Positions 53,824 to 60,876 of a stretch of 64,000 nt of DNA are shown piece after piece. The position numbers and the translations under genes were made by a program. Under the pieces are notes generated by a model, which worked only from the letters and a program-made list of their open reading frames with translations, was not told where the DNA came from and made no database searches. The stretch is from Bacillota bacterium (GTDB lineage: Bacteria; Bacillota; Clostridia; Saccharofermentanales; Saccharofermentanaceae): the NCBI GenBank assembly GCA_023397475.1, contig JAEWUD010000044.1, positions 84,488 to 148,487 of the forward strand, read 5' to 3'. Position 1 is the first letter of the stretch. Each line of letters opens with the position of its first letter.

Positions 53824-53861
53824 TTGACGTATGAGGTAATCGGTATTACGATATCGATATC
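53824..53861 (+). promoter_or_regulatory. Promoter and operator of rex-lysR
   Basis: TTGACG (53824-53829), a 17-base spacer and TACGAT (53847-53852). A perfect 12-bp palindrome GATATCGATATC (53850-53861) overlaps the -10, and a decayed copy TAATCGGTAT lies with its centre 14 bases upstream. The same pair occurs at adh and after lysR. Confidence 0.7.
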
Positions 53862-53882
53862 AAGATACAGGATGGTGCCCCT

Positions 53883-54554
53883 ATGCCGGACGGATACCTC
53901 GCGAGAAACCCGATCTCCCTCAACGCGTTGAAGCGCATGCCCTATTACCTCCAATATCTCAAGAAGCTCAGTGCCGAAGGGGTGACGATTGTCTCGGCAC
54001 CGACGATCGCCGAGAGTCTGTCACTCAACGAGGTGCAGGTCCGCAAGGACTTCGCAGCGGTCAGTCCGTCGCGCGGCAAGCCGAAGACCGGTTTTGCCGT
54101 CCGTGAACTGATCGACGCGATGGAGGATTTCATGGGGTATCGCAACGTCAGAGACGCGGTGCTGGTCGGCACAGGTTCTCTGGGCACGGCACTGCTCTCG
54201 TATGCGGGCTTCGAGCAGTATGGGATCCGCATCATCGCGGGATTCGACCGTGCGATCGGGCCGGCGGGAGGGGAGCTCTCGGGCAAGCCGGTCTTTTCCT
54301 CCGATCAACTGAGCGAGATGTGTCGACGACTCGGCGTGCGGATCGGCATCATCACGGTCCCGGCGGACAGCGCGCAGGTCGTCTGTGACCAGCTCGTCGC
54401 GGGCGGGGTCAAGGCGATATGGAATTTCGCACCGGTCCATCTTTTCGCGAGCAAGGAGATCCTGATTCAGAACGAGAATATGGCGGCATCGCTCGTCGTT
54501 CTCTCGAAGCATCTCGAGGAGCGCATGAGCGGTAAAGAGGAGGCGGGCGAATGA
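53883..54554 (+). CDS. rex: Redox-sensing transcriptional repressor Rex (first copy)
   Basis: A 223-residue repressor that releases DNA when NADH rises. N-terminal winged helix (about 10-80): ALKRMPYYLQYLKKL, then SLNEVQVRKDFAAVSPSRGKPKTG, the Rex DNA-reading segment. The Rossmann domain has VLVGTGSLGTALLSY near residue 93 and IITVPADSAQVVCDQL near 158, with a C-terminal domain-swap helix (QNENMAASLVVLSKHL). The start is the ATG at 53883, with a poor ribosome site. It overlaps lysR by ATGA. A second Rex is encoded at 60193. Confidence 0.95.
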   Translation: MPDGYLARNPISLNALKRMPYYLQYLKKLSAEGVTIVSAPTIAESLSLNEVQVRKDFAAVSPSRGKPKTGFAVRELIDAMEDFMGYRNVRDAVLVGTGSLGTALLSYAGFEQYGIRIIAGFDRAIGPAGGELSGKPVFSSDQLSEMCRRLGVRIGIITVPADSAQVVCDQLVAGGVKAIWNFAPVHLFASKEILIQNENMAASLVVLSKHLEERMSGKEEAGE

Positions 54555-55483
54555 ACACGCTGCATTTCAAGTACGCGGTCGAGGTCGAGAAGACTGGTTC
54601 GATCACTCTGGCTGCCGAGAATCTCTACATGGCGCAACCGAATCTCAGTAAGGCGATCAAGGAGCTCGAGGAGAATCTGGGCTATGCGGTGTTCGAGCGG
54701 TCGCCCCGCGGTGTGATCCCGACAAAGAAGGGTGCCGAGTTCCTGATTTACGCGAAAAACATCCTCGATCAGATTGACAAAATGGATCGCCTCGCGCGGC
54801 CGGAGGACGATCGCGTGCAGCACTTCGCCGTGTCGATCCCGCGCGGCAGCTATATTGCCGAGGGCTTCACGAAGTTCGTGTCGGAGCTCGATATGGAGAA
54901 GGGTATCGACGTCAACATTCAGGAGACGGGCTCGATGCAGACGATCGCCGACATTCTGGAGGGACGCTTCCGGATGGGAATCATTCGCTACCAGACCAAT
55001 CATGAGGAGTATTTCCTGAACTATCTCAAGGAGAAGGGGCTCGCGTACGATACGATCTGGGAGTTCGATTATCTCGTCGTCCTGTCGCGGGAACATCCGC
55101 TGGCCGGATCGGCGGAGGTGACGAACGAGGCGCTTCGCCGGTATATCGAGATCGTTCACGGCGATACGACAGTCCCGTATTTGTCTTCCGGCGATGTGCG
55201 CGGGCAGAGTGCGCGGGAGCGGCGAAAGATCTATGTCTACGAAAGGAGTATCCAGTTCGATCTGCTGCACAGTATACCGACGACGTTCATGTGGGTTTCT
55301 CCGATTCCGGAACACTTCCTCGAGAAATACGAGCTCATCCAGCGCCGTTGTGTCGCGTCGAACCGTCGCTGCAAGGATGTTCTCGTATATCCGAAGGGTT
55401 ACGCGCTCTCCGATCTCGACCGCAGATTTGTCGACAAGATCTATGAGGCCAAGAATGAGGTATCCTTCCGAGAATACCGGTAA
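54551..55483 (+). CDS. LysR-family transcriptional regulator
   Basis: A 310-residue LysR-type protein. The DNA-binding helix-turn-helix is at residues 1-62 (FKYAVEVEKTGSITLAAENL, then NLSKAIKELEENLGYAVFER), followed by a linker helix and an effector domain (about 90-300) of two lobes with VVLSREHPLAGS near 175. Coupled to rex by ATGA overlap. The inducer is unknown. Context suggests control of fermentative or redox genes such as the adh gene downstream. Confidence 0.93.
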   Translation: MNTLHFKYAVEVEKTGSITLAAENLYMAQPNLSKAIKELEENLGYAVFERSPRGVIPTKKGAEFLIYAKNILDQIDKMDRLARPEDDRVQHFAVSIPRGSYIAEGFTKFVSELDMEKGIDVNIQETGSMQTIADILEGRFRMGIIRYQTNHEEYFLNYLKEKGLAYDTIWEFDYLVVLSREHPLAGSAEVTNEALRRYIEIVHGDTTVPYLSSGDVRGQSARERRKIYVYERSIQFDLLHSIPTTFMWVSPIPEHFLEKYELIQRRCVASNRRCKDVLVYPKGYALSDLDRRFVDKIYEAKNEVSFREYR

Positions 55484-55507
55484 AGGTTTTTTGCTATTCG
55501 ACACTTT

Positions 55508-55533
55508 TATATCGATATCGTAATATCGATATA
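55508..55533. promoter_or_regulatory. ATATCGATAT dyad after lysR
   Basis: TATATCGATAT and ATATCGATATA form a perfect inverted repeat with 11-base arms and a 4-base centre. A third ATCGATAT follows at 55539. Centres are 14 bases apart, as at rex and adh. It lies downstream of a stop codon and upstream of a terminator, an odd place for an operator. Confidence 0.65.
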
Positions 55534-55548
55534 TAGAAATCGATATAC

Positions 55549-55584
55549 AGACCGCTCCGCGCATTCGTCGGGCGGTCTTTTTTT
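55549..55584 (+). terminator. Terminator of rex-lysR
   Basis: AGACCGC pairs with GCGGTCT, with a T run (55578-55584). Confidence 0.85.
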
Positions 55585-55734
55585 ACGCATGAATAGATGT
55601 CGCGAAAAGAGGGCTCTTCATTCCAATCTGATTTCTGCATGGGAAGAGAACGTTTCATGGCGGTGTTTCTATGGATCGTCGTAATTGAAAAACGCAATTT
55701 CTGAGAGCAGGGCGCGGGGTGCTCCGATGCGAAG

Positions 55735-55882
55735 AGCTGTATGTGGTGTATAGAGCCATATGCTCTGCACGCAGAGTCTCATGCTCGGTACGAAGAGCCA
55801 CATGCCCGGTACGAAGAGCCATATACTCTGTACACCGATGCGCAGAGCTGTTTGCGGTATGCAGAGCCTCATGCTCATTGTG
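55735..55882. repeat. Minisatellite of about 21-22 bp units
   Basis: Six or so imperfect copies of a GGTACGAAGAGCCATATGCTC-like unit between 55735 and 55882, one of them lengthened. Because units are near 21 bases, a repetitive minus-strand frame stays open, but no gene is supported. Confidence 0.65.
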
Positions 55883-56016
55883 CTTCTCTTAAATTCGACC
55901 TGTTCACGTACCACAATAGCTATGTCACGCTCCTTCATGTTCAATCTCCATTTTTTCACTGTCGGTAGTCAATTAAGTGCGCCGGCACCTTGGCGTGCGT
56001 TTCTTATCAATGACAA

Positions 56017-56204
56017 ACCTACTCAAATGGCCGAATCATGCATTTGAGTAGGTACGCCGGCCGCCCGACGCGGGTTTCTTATCATTGACAAACCTACTCA
56101 AATGGCCGAATCATGCATTTTAGTAGGTATGCCGGCCCCCCCGACACGGGTTTCTTATCATTGACAAACCTACTAAATCAGCGTCTGAGCGCATTTTAGT
56201 AGGT
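56017..56204. repeat. Hairpin-repeat array E (three units, 75-76 bp period)
   Basis: 37-bp inverted repeats at 56017-56053, 56092-56128 and 56168-56204, each preceded by TTATCAATGACAA or TTATCATTGACAA. Arms are ACCTACTCAAAT/ATTTGAGTAGGT in the first and ACCTACTAAAT/ATTTTAGTAGGT in the last. The second copy has only the right arm changed. Confidence 0.9.
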
Positions 56205-56382
56205 TGAACTTCTAATCTTAGTCGAGTGGCTTCAATTTCCCATCTAGGAAGACGATACGAAGGCGTTGTATTCTGCTCAGGCTAACAGATCTATCCATCA
56301 TGAGAACCGTCCACATGTTTACGTATGCCGCAACCTAAGAGCCAGCTTCTATTAGGGGTCGCTCTATATCTATGCGCGACAT
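56205..56382. other. Intergenic stretch between array E and the 46-bp repeats
   Basis: No gene, promoter or hairpin was recognised. Confidence 0.5.
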
Positions 56383-56510
56383 GTGGCCCCCAGATCCCGC
56401 GAGGGTTGCGCGCTCTCTCATCACGAAAGTGGCCCTCAGATCCCGCGAGGGTCGCGCGCTCTCTTAACTCGAAAGTCGCTCTAAGCCCTCGCGAAGGTGG
56501 CTCTCGAGCT
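56383..56510. repeat. Three tandem 46-bp repeats
   Basis: Units start at 56383, 56429 and 56475. The first two share GTGGCCC, CAGATCCCGCGAGGGT and CGCGCGCTCTC. The third is diverged. They lie between the lysR and adh genes. Confidence 0.8.
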
Positions 56511-56557
56511 CCGCACATTTGGTTCGTTTTAGCAGCTTTAAACACCAATCGATTTGT

Positions 56558-56585
56558 TTATATCGATAACGGAATATCGATATAA
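56558..56585 (+). promoter_or_regulatory. Operator-like dyad upstream of adh
   Basis: TTATATCGATA (56558-56568) and TATCGATATAA (56575-56585) are perfect inverted copies with a 6-base centre; the two ATCGAT centres are 14 bases apart. TATAAC at 56581-56586 could be the -10, so binding here would block transcription of adh. Confidence 0.7.
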
Positions 56586-56670
56586 CGATTTCATATTTCT
56601 CAGCTTGCCGGACGGGTGTTACCGTTGAACCAAGAACAAACCACCCGAAGACAGACAAAGGAGAAAGAGT

Positions 56671-57861
56671 ATGAGCAGATTTACATTACCTCGCGATTTG
56701 TACCACGGTTCCGGTGCGATCGATACACTGAAGACCTTAAAGGGCAAGAAGGCCATCGTCGTTGTCGGCGGCGGCAGCATGAAGAAGTTCGGTTTCCTCG
56801 ATCGTGTCGTAGATAACTTGAAGGAAGCCGGTATGGAGGTCGAGCTTTTCGAGGGCGTCGAGCCGGATCCTTCGGTGACGACGGTTCTTGCCGGTGCCGC
56901 AGCGATGCGCGAATTCGAGCCGGACTGGATCGTCTCTCTGGGCGGCGGATCACCGATCGACGCGGCCAAGGCGATGTGGGCTTTCTATGAGTACCCCGAG
57001 ACGACCTTCGAGTCGCTCTGCATTCCGTTCAATTTTCCCGAGCTCCGCCAGAAGGCCCGCTTCTGCGCGATTCCTTCGACCTCCGGCACAGCGACTGAGG
57101 TCACCGCGTTTTCGGTTATCACAGACTATGACAAGGGCATCAAGTACCCTCTGGCAGATTTTAACATCACGCCGGACATCGCGATCGTCGATCCGGATCT
57201 GGCAGAGACGATGCCCCCGAAGCTGACGGCACACACCGGTATGGATGCAATGACGCACGCGGTCGAAGCCTATGTCTCCACGTTGCACTGTGACTACACG
57301 GACCCTCTGGCTCTTCATGCGATCAAGATGGTCAGCGAAGACCTGATCGCCTCGTTCGAGGGCGACAAAGCGGCTCGTGCCCGTATGCACAACGCGCAGT
57401 GTCTGGCCGGAATGGCCTTCTCCAACGCTCTCCTCGGCATCGTCCATTCGATGGCGCACAAGACCGGCGCCGCCTTCTCCGGCGGACATATCGTCCACGG
57501 TTGCGCGAATGCGATGTACCTTCCGAAGGTAATCCGCTTCAACGCCAAGGAGCCCGAAGCCGCCAAACGCTACGCCGAGATCGCGGACTTCCTGCGTCTG
57601 CCGGGCATTACGACCGCCGACAAGGTCAACTCACTGATCATGCACATCCGCATGCTCAATAAGAAGCTCGGCATTCCGAACAGCATCAAGGAATACGAGG
57701 GAGGGATCATCGACGAGAAGGAATTCATGGAGAAGCTTCCCGAGGTCGCAAGTCTCGCAGTCGGCGACGCCTGCACCGGATCGAATCCCAGAGCGATCAC
57801 ACCGGAACAGATGCAGGAGCTCCTCAAGTGCTGTTTCTACGACACGGAAGTCGATATCTGA
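56671..57861 (+). CDS. Iron-containing (group III) alcohol dehydrogenase
   Basis: A 396-residue Fe-ADH, reducing aldehydes such as acetaldehyde or butyraldehyde to alcohols with NAD(P)H. VVGGGSMKKFGFLDRV near residue 30, the nucleotide loop GGGSPIDAAKAMW near 93, STSGTATEVTAFSVI near 138, TGMDAMTHAVEAY near 191 and the metal-site His of HSMAHKTGAAF and GGHIVHGCAN near 260-280 are all present. Length is standard. AAAGGAG precedes the ATG. The dyad upstream matches that at rex, so it is probably induced when NADH is high. Confidence 0.94.
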   Translation: MSRFTLPRDLYHGSGAIDTLKTLKGKKAIVVVGGGSMKKFGFLDRVVDNLKEAGMEVELFEGVEPDPSVTTVLAGAAAMREFEPDWIVSLGGGSPIDAAKAMWAFYEYPETTFESLCIPFNFPELRQKARFCAIPSTSGTATEVTAFSVITDYDKGIKYPLADFNITPDIAIVDPDLAETMPPKLTAHTGMDAMTHAVEAYVSTLHCDYTDPLALHAIKMVSEDLIASFEGDKAARARMHNAQCLAGMAFSNALLGIVHSMAHKTGAAFSGGHIVHGCANAMYLPKVIRFNAKEPEAAKRYAEIADFLRLPGITTADKVNSLIMHIRMLNKKLGIPNSIKEYEGGIIDEKEFMEKLPEVASLAVGDACTGSNPRAITPEQMQELLKCCFYDTEVDI

Positions 57862-57902
57862 TTTCTTGATTCAATATACTATGACGCGAAAACATGGAGG
57901 GA

Positions 57903-57936
57903 GGCCGTCGTCGTGCAAGTCGGCGGCGGCCTTTTC
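57903..57936 (+). terminator. Terminator between adh and nfnA
   Basis: GGCCGTCGTCG (57903-57913) pairs, with G-U pairs, with CGGCGGCGGCC (57921-57931), then TTTT. It could act as partial readthrough control of nfnA. Confidence 0.75.
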
Positions 57937-57953
57937 CCGGAAGGAAGGGACGT

Positions 57954-58802
57954 ATGTACCGAATTCTTCGTAAAGAGATCCTGAATCCGCAGGTCATCCG
58001 AATGGCGATTCTCGCCCCCGCGGTGGCGCGCAAGGCTCAGCCCGGTCAATTTGTGATTCTTCGTACCTATCGGAACGGAGAGCGAATCCCGTTGACGATC
58101 GCGGACTATGACCGGGAAGAGGGCAGTGTGACGATCGTTTTCCAGCGGGTCGGAGCGACGACAGAGGAGCTTGCGCGTTTCAACGAGGGAGAGTGCATCC
58201 CGGACTTCGTCGGCCCGCTCGGTCGACCGACACAAACGGATGGATTGCGAAATGTCATTATCGTCGCCGGAGGTGTCGGCAGCGCGATTGCCTATTCCAT
58301 CGCGAAAAAACTCGCCGGTCAGGGGACATACGTGCGCACCATCAGCGGTTACCGCAGCCGCGATCTGGTTATTCTCGAAAAGGAGTTTCGCGCATGTTCT
58401 GATGAATATCATCTTGTCACCGATGACGGGTCAGCGGGCAACAAAGGGCTTGTCACGGACGCGCTCCGGGCAATTCTCCTCTCGGGAGAACCGATCGATG
58501 AGGTCATCGCGATCGGTCCGCTCGTCATGATGAAGTTTGTCTGTCAGTTGACTCGAGAATTCGGTGTGAAGACGATCGTCAGCATGAATCCCGTCATGAT
58601 CGACGGAACGGGTATGTGCGGCGGATGTCGCCTGACGGTTGGCGGGAAGACACGGTTCGCCTGTGTCGACGGCCCGGAATTCGACGGCCACGAGGTCGAT
58701 TTTCCCGAGGCAATCTCACGCGCCTCAATGTATCGTGAACTTGAACGCGGCGAACACGAGAAGACGTGTCGCCTATTCGCCCTGGGAGGTGAGATTGCAT
58801 GA
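57954..58802 (+). CDS. nfnA: NADH-dependent ferredoxin:NADP+ oxidoreductase, small subunit (NfnA/SudB-like)
   Basis: A 282-residue flavoprotein of the ferredoxin-NADP reductase type with an FAD-binding barrel (KAQPGQFVILRTYRNGERIPLT, residues 25-46), an NAD(H) domain with IVAGGVGSAIAYSIA near 103, and a C-terminal [2Fe-2S] site MCGGC...FAC (Cys221, 224 and 236). In NfnAB the small subunit takes electrons from NADH while the large subunit handles NADPH and ferredoxin. The ATG at 57954 follows GGAAGGAAGGG. ATGA overlap with nfnB. Confidence 0.92.
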   Translation: MYRILRKEILNPQVIRMAILAPAVARKAQPGQFVILRTYRNGERIPLTIADYDREEGSVTIVFQRVGATTEELARFNEGECIPDFVGPLGRPTQTDGLRNVIIVAGGVGSAIAYSIAKKLAGQGTYVRTISGYRSRDLVILEKEFRACSDEYHLVTDDGSAGNKGLVTDALRAILLSGEPIDEVIAIGPLVMMKFVCQLTREFGVKTIVSMNPVMIDGTGMCGGCRLTVGGKTRFACVDGPEFDGHEVDFPEAISRASMYRELERGEHEKTCRLFALGGEIA

Positions 58803-60196
58803 TGCAGACAGCAAGAACCCGCATTGCCATGCCGGTACAATCAGCGGATCGTCGCCGCAAGAATTTCTCCGAGGTGGCGCTCGGTTATACGAAGGAGCAA
58901 GCCGTCGCGGAAGCGCGACGTTGCCTGGCCTGCAAGAACAAACCCTGTGTCGCCGGCTGTCCGGTCGGCATCGACATTCCTTCCTTTGTCGCCAAAATTT
59001 CCGAAGAGGATTTTGACGGGGCGTATCAGATTCTCCGCGCGTCGACACAACTGCCCGCTGTCTGCGGCCGCGTCTGCCCGCAGGAGACCCAGTGTGAGGC
59101 GCGGTGTGTGCGGGGCATACGAGGAGAAGCGGTCGCGATCGGTTCTCTCGAACGATTTATCGCCGATGATCACGCGCGAAAAGGCGGGAACTTCCCCGCC
59201 GATCGGAACTCCGGAGGCAGAAGAATCGCCGTTATCGGTTCCGGTCCGGCCGGTCTGTCCTGTGCCGGCGTACTTTGTGATCAGGGTTACGACGTTACGG
59301 TTTTCGAGGCGCTTCATGAGCCCGGCGGAGTCTTGACGTACGGGATTCCCGAATTTCGTCTGCCGAAGAAAATCGTCGCACGCGAGATCGAACTGCTTGC
59401 CCGGCACGGTGTGAAGATAAGGACCAATGAGGTGGTCGGCAAGACAATTCTCGTTGAGGAGCTTTTCGCGAACGGATATGAAGCGGTATTTATCGGTTCG
59501 GGTGCGGGCCTGCCCCGTTTCCTCGATGTGCCGGGAGAGAATCTCAAAGGTGTCTACTCCGCGAACGAATACCTTACGCGGATCAACCTGATGAAGGCGA
59601 ACGAAGAAGGCAGCTCGACCCCGGTGTATCGCGGGAAGAGAACCCTGGTGTTCGGCGGCGGCAATGTCGCGATGGACGCGGCCCGTTGCGCCCGACGGAT
59701 GGGTTCGGAGGTCACGGTCGTGTACCGGAGATCTGAGAAAGACCTGCCGGCGCGTGCGGAGGAGGTCCTTCATGCCAGGGAAGAGGGAATCGAGTTCCTC
59801 TGTCTTGCGAATCCGGTCCGTTTCTACGGAGACGACAACGGCTACGTTGCGGGTGCGATTCTACAGGAGATGATGGAGGGACCCAAGGATGCGGACGGCC
59901 GCTCCAAACCGATCCCGCTCTATGACAGTGAGTTCTCTCTCGACGCCGATATGGTGATTGTCGCAATCGGCACGATGCCGAATCCGATCCTGACCTCTGC
60001 GACACAGGGTCTCGCGACGGACAGAAGAGGGGTGATTCGCGCCGAGGAGGAGAGCGGCAAGACGAGTCTCGACGGGGTTTTCGCGGGAGGAGACGCGGTG
60101 ACCGGAGCCGCAACCGTAATTCTCGCGATGGGCGCGGGCAAACGTGCCGCCGTAGCGATCGATCAGTATATGCGCGACAAGGAGAAAGAAGTGTGA
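58799..60196 (+). CDS. nfnB: NADH-dependent ferredoxin:NADP+ oxidoreductase, large subunit (NfnB / GltA-like)
   Basis: A 465-residue flavoprotein homologous to the glutamate synthase small subunit. N-terminal [4Fe-4S] ligands lie in ARRCLACKNKPCVAGCPVGI near residue 40 and CGRVCPQETQCEARC near 85. FAD is bound by IGSGPAGLSCA near 145, with HEPGGVLTYGIPEFRLP near 172, and NADPH by VFGGGNVAMDAARCARR near 285. VFAGGDAVTGAATVILAMGAG closes the fold. Next to nfnA it forms the bifurcating Nfn complex, which oxidises NADPH to reduce NAD+ and ferredoxin, or the reverse. Overlaps rex by GTGA. Confidence 0.93.
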   Translation: MMQTARTRIAMPVQSADRRRKNFSEVALGYTKEQAVAEARRCLACKNKPCVAGCPVGIDIPSFVAKISEEDFDGAYQILRASTQLPAVCGRVCPQETQCEARCVRGIRGEAVAIGSLERFIADDHARKGGNFPADRNSGGRRIAVIGSGPAGLSCAGVLCDQGYDVTVFEALHEPGGVLTYGIPEFRLPKKIVAREIELLARHGVKIRTNEVVGKTILVEELFANGYEAVFIGSGAGLPRFLDVPGENLKGVYSANEYLTRINLMKANEEGSSTPVYRGKRTLVFGGGNVAMDAARCARRMGSEVTVVYRRSEKDLPARAEEVLHAREEGIEFLCLANPVRFYGDDNGYVAGAILQEMMEGPKDADGRSKPIPLYDSEFSLDADMVIVAIGTMPNPILTSATQGLATDRRGVIRAEEESGKTSLDGVFAGGDAVTGAATVILAMGAGKRAAVAIDQYMRDKEKEV

Positions 60197-60846
60197 CGAC
60201 GCGACCAGTCTCCGCGCAAACGCTCGGAAGACTTCCCATCTATGTCTCCTTCCTGCGAAGTCTTGGAAATACCGCACCGGATTATATTTCGGCGACATCG
60301 ATCGCGGAGGCACTGCGTCTCAACGATGTACAGGTACGCAAAGATCTCGCGTCGGTAAGTGACAGCGGGCGGCCGAAGATCGGCTACAACACGCGCGATC
60401 TCATCGTCGAGATCGAGGACTACCTCGGGATCAATGATCACCACAGCGCCGTGATCACGGGCGTGGGAAATATGGGGCGTGCGCTGATGTCCTATGCGGG
60501 GTTTACTGCGTACGGTCTTCGGATCGTCGCCGGCTTCGATGACAGAGGCGAGATCGTCGGCACGGAGATCGAAGGGAAGCCGATATTCCGACCGGACCGG
60601 ATGCGCGAACTCTGTGAACGCCTTCATGTCCGGATCGGGATCATCACCGTGCCGGCCGAATCGGCGCAGGAGGTCTGTGATGCCTACGTGCGCTGCGGTA
60701 TCCGAGCAATCTGGAACTTCTCGCCGACGCGCCTCGTCGCGCCAACGGAGGTGCTGATCCGCAGTGAGAACATGGCGTACTCCCTCGCCGTCCTTTCCCG
60801 TCACCTGTCCGATCGCGATCAATCCAAAGACTTGCCGACCCTATGA
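60193..60846 (+). CDS. rex: Redox-sensing transcriptional repressor Rex (second copy)
   Basis: A 217-residue Rex with a GTG start overlapping the nfnB stop; AAGGAG lies upstream. Winged helix: GRLPIYVSFLRSLG, then LRLNDVQVRKDLASVSDSGRPKIG. Rossmann: VITGVGNMGRALMSY near residue 88 and IITVPAESAQEVCDAYV near 153; C-terminal swapped helix SENMAYSLAVLSRHL. It differs widely from the 53883 copy outside these motifs, so it is an old paralogue. Lying between nfnB and the sensory hydrogenase, it may control its own redox operon. Confidence 0.95.
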   Translation: MTTRPVSAQTLGRLPIYVSFLRSLGNTAPDYISATSIAEALRLNDVQVRKDLASVSDSGRPKIGYNTRDLIVEIEDYLGINDHHSAVITGVGNMGRALMSYAGFTAYGLRIVAGFDDRGEIVGTEIEGKPIFRPDRMRELCERLHVRIGIITVPAESAQEVCDAYVRCGIRAIWNFSPTRLVAPTEVLIRSENMAYSLAVLSRHLSDRDQSKDLPTL

Positions 60847-60876
60847 GCACCGTATCCCAACGAAGGGGGAATCTTC

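Noticed and set aside
53837..53861. Classical Rex box (TTGTTAA-N4-TTAACAA) at the rex promoter
   Set aside because: No such sequence is present. The palindrome found is ATATCGATAT-like, so it is reported as a separate motif.
55669..56548. Minus-strand repeat frames over the minisatellite and 46-bp repeats
   Set aside because: Low-complexity products follow directly from the repeat unit lengths. No start signals are seen.
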